Positions 17,382-24,729 are shown, counted from the first letter of the stretch. The stretch is DNA of 64,000 nt from Pseudomonas fulva NBRC 16637 = DSM 17717 (GCF_000730565.1 NZ_BBIQ01000023.1:1-64000), one strand, 5' to 3'. The notes: a model not told the origin generated them from the sequence alone. Program-made: numbers and translations.

Positions 17382-18545
17382 TTAGGCGTAATCAAATACT
17401 ACCTGAACGTACCCATTATTGGATTTCTGCTCAAAGATGTCGAAGTACTCGATACGTGCGAAGTACCTGTACGTTCCTTTGTAATCGTTCTCCCTGAGCA
17501 GCAGGTCATTGGTGATAGCCTTGCGGCCACTGGGTCCGTTGATTTCATGGAGATAGACGTCCTGTCCGTATACTTCATCACGTGAAATGGAGAGCAAGGT
17601 CCTGATGGGAGGAGGCGAACTGTCTTTGATGGTCCACGCCCATTCAATTGTTTGCGCACGCACATGGTAGGTCACGGTGAATGACTCAATGATCGGCGGC
17701 GTGATGGTGGTGGGCCGGTTTTGCTGCGCTGGCCTCAATGTGATTTCTTGATCTCGTTCGGGCGTTTGCCCAACTTGGACTTTGACGTCTTGTCCGGAGT
17801 GACCATTGACCAAGGAGGCTCGCCATGGTGCTTTGCCGGCCCCGACGGTGTACTTGTGGGGTGACTGCCACTCGCCACCCTCGACCATGATGAAGTAGTT
17901 GCCAAAATGCCCGTAGTAGTGCTGTGCATTGCCTCCATAGCGCTCTACGAAGCCGGCGGGATTACCCTCAAGCATCAGCGCGCGCCCTGCAATCCGTGCA
18001 GACATCCAATGCGTCCATGTCTTGGCCGTGAACGAATACATGAACATCGACGTGTAGGTGTACTTGTCATCACCTTTGCGTGTCCAGCGGCGTATGACCA
18101 TGGCATAGCGCTCACCGGGTTTCCATGCATTCTGATTACTGGTGTGCAAACCAGTTCCTTCATTGCCGAAGTGATCCCAGTATATACCAGGTCTACCGCT
18201 GATAAGTGTTGCCTCGGGCAAGGTGTCCTCGGGCAAATCATCGGAGTCCCAGATGGAGCAGATGTTGTTTCCGTAAACATCGTTACCCGGCACTAGGCTC
18301 ATCTGTATTCCAGCATAACTGGGGTTCTTTCCATAGTTTGGATTCATCAGGCTCCAGTAGATGTAGCGCTGGGCCCCGGCCTGCGGCACATGTATCTCGG
18401 CATAGAACAGTTCAACCCCTTTGCGCGGGTTGAAGTGGGCGGTGATGTAAGGTCCCCACGCTGGTACGTCGTTGGCAGGCTCGGGCAGGTCAGCGTGTTC
18501 ATCTCGCAATATTGCGGTCATGGACTGTGCTTGACGGGTATCCAT
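17382..18545 (-). CDS. DUF3472-like domain protein
   Basis: 387 aa from the ATG at 18545 (MDTRQAQSMT), preceded by ACGAGGAATACTCA; the frame stays open upstream to 18653 without a better signal. The core looks like DUF3472: FYAEIHVPQAG, YIYWSLMNPNYGKNPSYAG, FGNEGTGLHT and MFMYSFTAKTWTHWM, a probable concanavalin-type beta-sandwich at residues 20-230. A second beta-rich region at 270-387 may be an Ig-like or carbohydrate-binding module. No signal peptide is visible. The gene lies between inverted MITE-like elements, and its base composition is visibly less G+C-rich than its neighbours, so it is probably acquired. Function unknown; a sugar-polymer link is only a guess from the fold. Confidence 0.65.
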   Translation of the reverse strand: MDTRQAQSMTAILRDEHADLPEPANDVPAWGPYITAHFNPRKGVELFYAEIHVPQAGAQRYIYWSLMNPNYGKNPSYAGIQMSLVPGNDVYGNNICSIWDSDDLPEDTLPEATLISGRPGIYWDHFGNEGTGLHTSNQNAWKPGERYAMVIRRWTRKGDDKYTYTSMFMYSFTAKTWTHWMSARIAGRALMLEGNPAGFVERYGGNAQHYYGHFGNYFIMVEGGEWQSPHKYTVGAGKAPWRASLVNGHSGQDVKVQVGQTPERDQEITLRPAQQNRPTTITPPIIESFTVTYHVRAQTIEWAWTIKDSSPPPIRTLLSISRDEVYGQDVYLHEINGPSGRKAITNDLLLRENDYKGTYRYFARIEYFDIFEQKSNNGYVQVVFDYA

Positions 18546-18816
18546 TGAGTATTCCTCGTTATGTAAACGTCGCGATAGTGCGATGAAAGTCATGCTATTC
18601 GGATCCCTTGTGCCCACAACTGGCAGTTTTGACAGGTCTTCATCTTGCAACACGGTACAACCGCGACCTCCTGAGCTAGGTCGACCGGGGCCAGCAGGGC
18701 AGTAAGAAGAAGCCGCTGTTATGAGGGGCGCGACGTCTGTGCTGCATAACCTAATGCATCAGGGAAGTCTCCGGTCTATTGGTGGTACTCAATGCCGGTT
18801 GGTGCCCAGACCTTAG

Positions 18817-18984
18817 GCCCTGTGTGAAAAGCCTTGATACTCGGTGATGCTGCGTCGAAAACAGCCTAGTGCGCCAGCCCGGTCGGATTGCTCATTTACA
18901 ACCCGTTAAGTCGAGCCCGACTCCAACCGTTCCTCGGCTGTTTCGCCTTGCCTGAGCTTCGTCTCAAGACTGTTCACACGGAGC
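18817..18984 (-). mobile_element. MITE-like element B with IS5-type ends (inverted relative to A)
   Basis: 168 bp. Ends read GCCCTGTGTGAAAAGCCTTG on the left and, inward on the right, GCTCCGTGTGAACAGTCTTG. It is flanked by TTAG on the left and CTAG (18985-18988) on the right, both YTAR. The reverse complement aligns with element A along its length, including ACAGCCGA, GCTCGACTT, ACGGGTTG and CACCGAGTATCAAGG. Not coding. Confidence 0.75.
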
Positions 18985-18988
18985 CTAG

Positions 18989-19532
18989 GCTCTCTGCGAA
19001 ATCACGAGAAACCTAATCGTTGCCCCTTCAGCGCTGAGATTTTGTAGAGTCACACGCCATCAACGGAAGGGAACCCTGTGCTGGCAAGGCGCTACGAACT
19101 CGCGGACGAGGCCTGGGATGTGGTCTCCGATCTCTTCATCGAAACCCATGGCCGGGGCCGGCCGCGATTGAGCGACCCACTGATGCTCGATGGCGTCCTC
19201 TGGGTACTCTGCTCAGGGGCTGCATGGCGAGATATGCCTGAGCGCTTCGGTCCATGGTCAATGGTGTATCAACGGTTTCGGGACTGGCGAAACCAAGGGA
19301 CTTTCGAGCAGATGCTCAAACGTCTGCACCTGGGATTGAATGAGCTGGGCTTGATCGATCTGCAAACCTGGAGGATCGAGTCAACCGCAGTACGCGCAAC
19401 CGAGCCTCATCTGGCGCCGGGAAATAAGGGGGCTGACGAACCTGCCGATCACGCTCTAGGCCGCAGTCGTGGTGGCCTGACAACCAGAATCCACATGCTC
19501 TGCGACGCACCAGCCTGCCAGAAGATGCCTCA
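18989..19532 (+). mobile_element. IS5-family insertion sequence, right part missing
   Basis: Starts directly after the CTAG that ends element B, with a left end beginning GCTCTCTGCGAAATCACGAG. It contains the 5' half of a transposase gene. The right end and terminal repeat are missing because unrelated sequence and the 26-bp att-like repeat follow. It therefore cannot move by itself. Confidence 0.75.
19078..19512 (+). pseudogene. IS5-family transposase, N-terminal half only
   Basis: GTG start at 19078 after GGAAGGGAACCCT. It has the IS5 N-terminal domain (YELADEAWDVVSDLF, GRPRLSDPLMLDGVLWVL, GAAWRDMPERFGPW, VYQRFRDWRNQGTFEQ) and runs to RSRGGLTTRIHMLCDA. After that the residues no longer match the family, and the frame ends at 19575 in foreign sequence. 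Some 130 residues, including the second and third catalytic acids of the DDE site, are absent. Confidence 0.85.
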
Positions 19533-19558
19533 AGACTCTCAGGATCCCCAAAAAACAT
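19533..19558. repeat. Left copy of 26-bp direct repeat (attL candidate)
   Basis: Identical over 26 bp to 26865-26890 and in the same orientation; it contains AGGATCCCCAAAAAACAT. On the minus strand it encodes MFFGDPESL, the last residues of the LysR protein at the right border. Flanking bases differ on both sides, as expected for a site-specific crossover core. Confidence 0.75.
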
Positions 19559-19605
19559 TTGGGCAATCATGCTAATCACCAAGTTACGAGTAAGAAATTC
19601 AATTT

Positions 19606-19659
19606 GTACCCCCAGAAGTACCCCTTTTTGCAGTGGTTCCGAGTGGACGATAGTGGACG
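19606..19659. other. Short repeats resembling integrase arm sites
   Basis: Just inside the left repeat, GTACCCC occurs at 19606-19612 and 19618-19624, and GTGGACG occurs at 19643-19649 and 19653-19659. Pairs of such short repeats beside a core site are usual for tyrosine-integrase arm binding, but no integrase gene is present. 19559-19707 holds nothing else recognisable. Confidence 0.4.
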
Positions 19660-19707
19660 CACTGAGGCGCGGTGTTGAACGTGCTATCACTCGCCAAAGC
19701 GTGCCGC

Positions 19708-20169
19708 CTACGCTTTGGGCTCGTCCCAGTCGCTACGCGTCGCAGCAGTCAGCGCATCCCAGTCATCAGGAGGGTTGCCGCGGCTAAGCATCTTCTCGAA
19801 TACAGCGTAGGGATCGGATTTGCTGCCTGCAGACCGGAGGGTATTTTCGTCGTTGACCCATGCATAGACGATGACCTTGGATCTTGAGTCGTAGCGAAAG
19901 AACAGCCGAAAGCGCCTACCGATCTTTGCCCGCCGCCAATGTCGGTAGGCGGTGCCCAGCGTGTTGCCTTGGCGGAACTCATCACGGCCCGGGTCGGCAG
20001 GCACAGCCTCCATGATCAGATGGCTCAATGCCCGAAACAGCTTGACGTTGGCATTGCTCTCAAAACCTTGCGGGTCGTTTTGCTCGGCCCGGGCGGCGGC
20101 TTCTTGCAATTTGCGTAGCTGTAAAGTCACACCTTCATGGAACAACAGTGTCCAGCCATGTCGCACCAT
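19708..20169 (-). CDS. yhaV: Type II toxin, YhaV-family ribonuclease
   Basis: 153 aa, normal for YhaV. Typical blocks are GWTLLFHEGV, TLGTAYRHWRRAKIGRRFRLFFRYDS and KVIVYAWVNDENTLR. It is a RelE/YoeB-fold mRNA interferase, with the Arg/His-rich strand (YRHWRRAKIGRRFR) as the likely active surface. The start ATG at 20169 overlaps the antitoxin stop by one base, so antitoxin is translated first and the toxin is coupled to it. It lies 149 bp from the left direct repeat, where it could stabilise the putative element. Confidence 0.88.
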   Translation of the reverse strand: MVRHGWTLLFHEGVTLQLRKLQEAAARAEQNDPQGFESNANVKLFRALSHLIMEAVPADPGRDEFRQGNTLGTAYRHWRRAKIGRRFRLFFRYDSRSKVIVYAWVNDENTLRSAGSKSDPYAVFEKMLSRGNPPDDWDALTAATRSDWDEPKA

Positions 20170-20486
20170 CAGATCGCGACCTCACCATCGATATCTTCGT
20201 CCAGGTTTACAGGGTGGTTTGCGTTGGCGAGCATGGTTTGCGCCAAGTCTTCCGGCAGGGTAGTGAGGTTGCGGCCGCCTCGGATATCAGCCTCCAGCAA
20301 ACCCAGGAACGCACCGATGGCAGGGTCTTCGTGGGTGGTTTCTACGCGGCTGACCACGATTTCACCCCCGCGCACGTCGAATGCAATCTTGCCACCAGTG
20401 TCAATGCCCAAAAGCTGGCGAACGGATTTGGGCAGTGTGACCTGTCCCTTCGAGGTCAACGTGGCGATTTCGTGGATGGCAGGCAT
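20169..20486 (-). CDS. prlF: Type II antitoxin, PrlF (SohA) family
   Basis: 105 aa from the ATG at 20486. The N-terminal AbrB/SpoVT swapped-hairpin domain reads ATLTSKGQVTLPKSVRQLLG at residues 8-27. The acidic C-terminus (NLDEDIDGEVAI) would contact the toxin. It should bind DNA as a dimer and repress its own operon; the palindrome at 20517-20534, directly upstream, is the obvious operator. The open frame continues upstream to 20780 with no coding character. Confidence 0.88.
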   Translation of the reverse strand: MPAIHEIATLTSKGQVTLPKSVRQLLGIDTGGKIAFDVRGGEIVVSRVETTHEDPAIGAFLGLLEADIRGGRNLTTLPEDLAQTMLANANHPVNLDEDIDGEVAI

Positions 20487-20516
20487 GAGTGTTCTCCCAG
20501 ATATACTAAGCGAATG

Positions 20517-20534
20517 GTAAGGAATAATCCTTAC
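20517..20534. promoter_or_regulatory. Palindromic operator of the prlF-yhaV operon
   Basis: GTAAGGA-ATAA-TCCTTAC is a perfect 7+7 bp palindrome 30 bp upstream of the prlF start. This is the position expected for autoregulation by an AbrB-type antitoxin, alone or with YhaV. Confidence 0.65.
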
Positions 20535-20849
20535 GTGGTCAATCTTGGTTTCTGGCCAAGGAGCGAGATGCTGACACTGATCAGAAGAAGGGCTACGTCT
20601 GCCTTTCCACCTCGGCGGCGACATGCCAGGATGGCGTATTGACTTCAGTGCGTAGGCTTGGCCTACTCGCGGCGTCAATTCTGTAGTGTGAGCGTGGTCG
20701 CTTTTCGGCGCTTGGCACCTCGAGGTTTGCTGCCAAATTCTAGAAAAGGCGTTCTCTGCAAATTCTCGAACGACTCGCATGGCTTACTAACAAACAGGTC
20801 ACTCGAGATCGGCAACACTGTTCTTTCTCAAAAGAGGATCTTATTGGAC
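20535..20849. other. 315-bp gap with an interrupted palindrome
   Basis: No gene is supported here. At 20638-20679 an interrupted inverted repeat joins ATTGAC...GTCAAT with an inner GTAGGC...GCCTAC, separated by 7-8 unpaired bases. It could be a structured RNA, a cruciform or the relic of a mobile end. Promoters for prlF (minus) and the small ORF at 20850 (plus) should also lie in this gap. Confidence 0.4.
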
Positions 20850-21008
20850 ATGACAGATGTAAACGCATTGGCGCCCTATGTGAGTAATCCACTCGCTCTG
20901 GTGGCCTTTGTATTGCTGGTGATTTTGTTAGCCATGCTCAAAGTACCCGCCAGTAGTACGTTTCTCAAGGTGCTCGCCTGTATTTTGCTCGTGGCCAACC
21001 AGGTTTAA
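20850..21008 (+). CDS. Small single-span membrane protein (52 aa), putative
   Basis: ATG at 20850 with AAGAGGA upstream at slightly long spacing. Residues 15-51 are almost entirely hydrophobic (LALVAFVLLVILLAML, FLKVLACILLVAN), giving one long or two short membrane segments. It is convergent with the membrane-protein gene, whose extended reading frame ends at 21005, so the two ends would overlap. It could be a small inner-membrane protein or hydrophobic toxin; no family is recognised. Confidence 0.45.
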   Translation: MTDVNALAPYVSNPLALVAFVLLVILLAMLKVPASSTFLKVLACILLVANQV

Positions 21009-21193
21009 CGCAGTATCGAGTCAGACTCAGTCTCTGAAGCAGCGCTGCTGAGCAGCCAAATCAGGGCAGGGGATTGCTTGACGTGTTCTGCCATGGTTGT
21101 CATTGCAACCTTGAGAGGGGGAATAGTCGACACCACGACATCGTAATTCTCAGTAGGCTGTAAACGAACGCCAATGATGACACTTTTGTCTTC
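21005..21193 (-). other. In-frame continuation of the membrane-protein gene beyond a TAA
   Basis: After the TAA at 21194-21196 the same frame stays open for 62 more codons to a stop at 21005-21007. The translation looks genuinely coding (SVIIGVRLQPTENYDVVVST, then IPPLKVAMTTMAEHVKQSP and a short C-terminal tail). This suggests an original protein of about 314 residues shortened by a nonsense change. Confidence 0.55.
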
Positions 21194-21949
21194 TTATTCG
21201 CGGGCGTAAGCAATAAAGCCATTCTCCAACGGATGCACATATTCTCCAGTCCGCACGTCGGGATAGTTTGGGGCTTTGTGGAAATCACTTCGTAGTGCAA
21301 TGACTTTGGTCACGGCCTTGAAGGCCGGGCTGAAGTTGTCGGTAAGATAGTCGTAGCTCATCGCAAATAGCACGCTAATGATAAGAGCCCCTGCACCATG
21401 GAACATGATCATACTGCGCGATTGCTTGAGCTTAGCCTGAAAGCTGAGGAGCGCGGCCAAGCGGGTCATGTGTTGCCAGGCTGCTTCGAATGGCAGGCTG
21501 ATCATCGCGATGACCATGATCAGTATTGCTGTCAGACCAAGGAGTATTGCCACCACAAGCAGCCACGATGGAATGTAAAATAGCAACGCGAGAAAGCCGA
21601 CTGTCAGATCAAGACTTTGAGGAGGCAGCCCTAACGTCTCGGCAACCGTGAAACGCGCGCATGCTGTGGATATCAGCAGTGCAAGCAGATGCATAATGAT
21701 GATGGGCGTTTTGGCGAATGGCTTCTCCCATGCTGTATGGAGCCAGCGGGCGAAAGGGATGCACCAGGCAATGAATCCGCAAATTATCAATGCAGCCGCG
21801 ACCGTCGTCCCGATGGTAAGCGCGGATATGCCCGTATATTGAGAAGCTGCAATCGTGATGAGGTACGTAACTACCGAGGCGAGATAGAACCGTTGGGATA
21901 CGGAATATTGTTGGAATTTGGCGAGCAGTTTTGCTTTCAGAGCTATCAT
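21194..21949 (-). CDS. Polytopic membrane protein in the Hxs operon, probably C-terminally shortened
   Basis: 251 aa. About six hydrophobic segments are visible: residues 22-60 (two), 85-105, 118-160 (two) and 182-205, followed by a soluble tail (residues 206-251). The ATG at 21949 overlaps the stop of a 39-codon gene (ATGA), and the series continues upstream to hxsA with gaps of 24-51 bp, so it belongs to the hxs transcription unit. A TAA ends it at 21194, but the frame resumes as convincing coding sequence. No family is recognised. An inner-membrane partner for the exported HxsA protein is possible but unproven. Confidence 0.65.
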   Translation of the reverse strand: MIALKAKLLAKFQQYSVSQRFYLASVVTYLITIAASQYTGISALTIGTTVAAALIICGFIAWCIPFARWLHTAWEKPFAKTPIIIMHLLALLISTACARFTVAETLGLPPQSLDLTVGFLALLFYIPSWLLVVAILLGLTAILIMVIAMISLPFEAAWQHMTRLAALLSFQAKLKQSRSMIMFHGAGALIISVLFAMSYDYLTDNFSPAFKAVTKVIALRSDFHKAPNYPDVRTGEYVHPLENGFIAYARE

Positions 21950-22065
21950 TTTTCATCCTTGAACTTCTTTTCAGTGCTTCCAAATCCATGCGGATAGCAA
22001 TGCTTGGCCGCCTTGATGTACGTTTTGTTCTGCCATTTGAGGTGGATGACCTCGTGGCGCCCCAT
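21946..22065 (-). CDS. 39-residue basic peptide gene
   Basis: ATG at 22063-22065 after GTGGGAGTTTG; the stop TGA overlaps the next start as ATGA. The peptide is basic and has one Cys (HLKWQNKTYIKAAKHCYPHG, ending in a Lys-rich tail). The good ribosome-binding site and the ATGA coupling are the reasons to call it, since length alone would not. Function unknown. It could also be the 3' remnant of a longer gene. Confidence 0.55.
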   Translation of the reverse strand: MGRHEVIHLKWQNKTYIKAAKHCYPHGFGSTEKKFKDEK

Positions 22066-22089
22066 CAAACTCCCACGAGTTCAGCTTAT

Positions 22090-22392
22090 TTATGTAGGCA
22101 CGAATGACGAATCAATCGGCTGGCAGACAATCCGCCACATCCCGCGTACGCCGTCTTCGACCCAAGTGCCTTCCAGTACATTCGAGCCTTCGAAGCGGTA
22201 CAGCGTTGCTCTGCCGTCGAAACCTTCTGCTTGCAGTTCGTAATGCCCCAGGCCTTTTGCCTGGCCTCGGTATTGCCAGGTCTGCCCCGTCGTCATAGGA
22301 GACGGTGATAAACTCGATGTCGATCGTCACCTTGCAGGGTTGATCAAACACGCGGCACTGCCGGGGCGAAAGGTGTCCATTTTGGCGTACAT
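22090..22392 (-). pseudogene. Hypothetical protein gene with two compensating frameshifts
   Basis: Reading starts at the ATG at 22390-22392 (MYAKMDTFRPG), 32 bp after the 137-aa gene. The frame must change by one base in the C/G run near 22361 and back by one base in the C run at 22284-22287. Joined, it gives about 100 residues: MYAKMDTFRPGQ, CRVFDQPCKVTIDIEFITVS, YDDGQTWQYRGQAKGLGHYE and on to IVCQPIDSSFVPT. Each segment reads as good protein only in its own frame. Either the gene is broken or the runs were misread in sequencing. No family is recognised. Confidence 0.6.
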
Positions 22393-22424
22393 GTTGGCGT
22401 CCTTGTAAAGATATCAGGAGCTGT

Positions 22425-22838
22425 TCAGGGCAGCTGCCAAGTACTGTTTGGGGTGGTGGACCGGATGCCGACTGCCTGGCACTGCTCCAGAATCGGCAGA
22501 ATGTAGGTGATGTTGGTACGCCCCGGCTTGCCTTCTGCTCTGTAACGAGCCGCCTGGCAAAGTGGGCCTGCTTTTTCGTAGGTATGGTGAGAGCTGATTT
22601 CCACAGCTTGTGCTTGGCCGAAATGATTGTTACCGGCTAGGTAGTCCAACGTTTGCTGGAAAGCTGCTCGAGTCAGCGCCAACTGCGAGTCTTCCGACCC
22701 GGTTTCAATCACAACGCGATTTGCATCAACGGTCGTGATTCGGAAACGGGCGCTACGCGACGGTGTTTGCAGTTCCTTGCCTTGCAGGCGGCTGATCAAT
22801 GCCCAGAGAGTGTTGTCGATTTGAATGATGTGCTGCAT
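22425..22838 (-). CDS. Hypothetical protein, hxs-operon associated
   Basis: 137 aa, ATG at 22838, 51 bp after hxsA. Residues 1-70 look like an alpha/beta domain (RFRITTVDANRVVIETGS followed by LTRAAFQQTLDYL), a pattern seen at the N-terminus of some HNH-type and regulatory proteins; the likeness is only by eye. The C-terminal half has HH and scattered Cys/His (EISSHHTYEKAGPLC) but no nuclease motif. No signal peptide. The neighbours suggest a role with the Hxs system. Confidence 0.6.
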   Translation of the reverse strand: MQHIIQIDNTLWALISRLQGKELQTPSRSARFRITTVDANRVVIETGSEDSQLALTRAAFQQTLDYLAGNNHFGQAQAVEISSHHTYEKAGPLCQAARYRAEGKPGRTNITYILPILEQCQAVGIRSTTPNSTWQLP

Positions 22839-22889
22839 GGGATAATTTCTTTCGTTACTGAACGGACGCTAGCTTTAACCTGAAGCGAT

Positions 22890-23498
22890 TTATGGAATCT
22901 TGATACCCAACGCATTCAGCGATGGCGTATCCATCCGGCCATTCACGGTCAGCCCACTGTCCATCTGAAAGGCCATCAACGCACCTCGTGTCGCCTTGCC
23001 CATCACCCCATCAATGGTGCCTTGGTAATACTGGCGCACCATCAGCGCGGTCTGCACACGGGTGACCAGGTTGCTTTTTTGCTCATTGGTCGCGCGGCTC
23101 TTTGAAGTGCTCGAACTTGTCCCGCTGGTAGTGCCAGACGACTGATAAAGGCTGTTGCTGCTTGAGGTGCTGCTCGAAGCACTCGGCGCGCTGTAGCTTC
23201 GGGTACTGGTAGCAGGTGGGCTGTAGTAGCGAGGTGCGCTATAGCCACCCGAGCCGCTGTAGTGAGAACTGTGCGAACTGTGGGACCGGTGTGAACTGTG
23301 TGAGCGATGTGCTGCATAGATGTTGACGGCATCTGGCGCATTGAGCGTATCGGTAAATACCGGGGGCTGAAGCTTGTCATTGGGTTGCCAGTTCGCATCG
23401 GCCAGTGACAGATGTCCCGGCTGTGCCAGGGTAGTACCTGCCATTGGCAGCAGGCTGATCCCACTGATCAGGACTTTCCAGCGTTCGAGCAATTTCAC
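22890..23498 (-). CDS. hxsA: His-Xaa-Ser repeat protein HxsA
   Basis: 202 aa from a GTG start at 23498 with AAGGAG 7 bp upstream; the start overlaps the hxsC stop as GTGA. Signal peptide at residues 1-25 (KLLERWK, then VLISGISLLPMAGTTLA). Six H-x-S triplets run from His64 to His79 with a His at every third position, followed by a Ser/Thr/Tyr-rich linker (80-138). Residues 142-199 look like a peptidoglycan-binding (PG_binding_1) domain (YYQGTIDGVMGKATRGALMAFQ). In this family HxsA is the presumed substrate of the two radical SAM enzymes encoded upstream; the modification and function have not, to my knowledge, been established. Confidence 0.88.
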   Translation of the reverse strand: MKLLERWKVLISGISLLPMAGTTLAQPGHLSLADANWQPNDKLQPPVFTDTLNAPDAVNIYAAHRSHSSHRSHSSHSSHYSGSGGYSAPRYYSPPATSTRSYSAPSASSSTSSSNSLYQSSGTTSGTSSSTSKSRATNEQKSNLVTRVQTALMVRQYYQGTIDGVMGKATRGALMAFQMDSGLTVNGRMDTPSLNALGIKIP

Positions 23499-24724
23499 TG
23501 TGCACTCCTTGCATAGGCACTGAAGGCCTCGGTCGATAGTGGTTGTACGCCGCGGCTCTGCCAACGGTCGGTATGGGATTTGAAAAAGCCAGAGCAATGT
23601 TTGACGGCAGCGCATTGCTGGCAGGTTTCGATGAACAGGTTTTTCCAGTCCGAGATGCTCTGGCGGGCGAAGCGCGAGAGGTGGGACGGGATCAGGCACA
23701 GGGGCAAGTTGTAGATCGAAACCGGCACGCCACGGTTGGACAGGAAATACACGGTCTGGGTCAACGACCCTTGATAGTCCAGCGGGTCAATCCACAGTTC
23801 TTCATAGTTCTTCCTCGCCAGGCCGGTACTTTCGATGCCCATCAGCGCAACATGCCGCACGAAGGGCAGGTTTCTGAATACATAGTGGGCGAGCTCTGGC
23901 AAGCGTGGTGTGGTCAGGCGATTGAGCACCACGCGAATTTCGATGATCTGGTTGGCCCGCGACAGGTTATAAAGACCTTGCAGGGTTTCGCTGAACGCGC
24001 CTGGGGCCTGCACCACATGGTCATGGTCTTCGGCATTGTCGGCGTACAGGGGGATGCCCCAGCTCAACTGAGGGTGACCGATTGCAGAGAGCGCTGCGAT
24101 CCAGCTTGGGTCTCGGAACAGGCGCCCGTTGCTGAGCACATGAATGGATTTCTGCGGCAAAACAGCTTTGCACTTGGCCAGGATTTCCAGCAGGCCATCG
24201 CGATAAAGTGTTGGTTCTCCGCCGCTGATACCTAGATTTTCCTCGCCCGGATCCATCAGGTCGATCAGCCGTAGGTTTTCTTCAATGTGCCAACGGTCAT
24301 CGATATCCTTGGGCGGCTGCGAGCACATCAGACAGAGGCTGTTGCAACGATCGGTCATGAACAGCAGGTTGCTGTCCGAGCCTCGTCGATAGAGCACTCG
24401 CACCAACGTGTTGCCTGGAGTGATGGCAATGACATCGCCGGGCTGCACGACATCCGCATCCTTGGGAGTGTGCAGGTATGGCCGCGCGCTGTCGAAGTCG
24501 CCGATCAATGGCTCCGGGATCAGGAACCCACCTACTGGCAGCGAGAGCAGATGCGGGCTGCGTAGCCGTTCTTCGTTTGGCAGCCAAAGCAGCAGGTCAT
24601 CGAACGCGGCAGTTCCGGCGCAAGCAGCCAGGCCGTGTTCGATGAACTCATCCAGCGTGATGACCTTGAGCAGTTTCGGCTCATTCAGGTGATGGATTTC
24701 GAAGTGGGTATCTTTGCGCAGCAT
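23495..24724 (-). CDS. hxsC: His-Xaa-Ser system radical SAM maturase HxsC
   Basis: 409 aa, ATG at 24724, 5 bp after hxsB. An N-terminal domain of about 120 residues precedes the radical SAM core with Cys triad C127-x3-C131-x2-C134 (CNSLCLMCSQ). The GGE motif is LGISGGEPTLYRDG, and further strands include SIHVLSNGRLF. A C-terminal Cys cluster (C368, C371, C377: CQQCAAVKHC) suggests an auxiliary Fe-S site. It should cleave SAM to a 5'-deoxyadenosyl radical and modify a peptide, most likely HxsA. Its stop overlaps the hxsA start. Confidence 0.9.
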   Translation of the reverse strand: MLRKDTHFEIHHLNEPKLLKVITLDEFIEHGLAACAGTAAFDDLLLWLPNEERLRSPHLLSLPVGGFLIPEPLIGDFDSARPYLHTPKDADVVQPGDVIAITPGNTLVRVLYRRGSDSNLLFMTDRCNSLCLMCSQPPKDIDDRWHIEENLRLIDLMDPGEENLGISGGEPTLYRDGLLEILAKCKAVLPQKSIHVLSNGRLFRDPSWIAALSAIGHPQLSWGIPLYADNAEDHDHVVQAPGAFSETLQGLYNLSRANQIIEIRVVLNRLTTPRLPELAHYVFRNLPFVRHVALMGIESTGLARKNYEELWIDPLDYQGSLTQTVYFLSNRGVPVSIYNLPLCLIPSHLSRFARQSISDWKNLFIETCQQCAAVKHCSGFFKSHTDRWQSRGVQPLSTEAFSAYARSAQ

Positions 24725-24729
24725 CGCAA

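Noticed and set aside
20487..20780. Upstream extension of prlF
   Set aside because: It covers the operator palindrome and has no initiation signal; PrlF length and fold begin at 20486.
22112..22351. The 79-codon frame starting at 22351 as an independent gene
   Set aside because: Only its first third reads like protein. It is better explained as the middle segment of the frameshifted gene.
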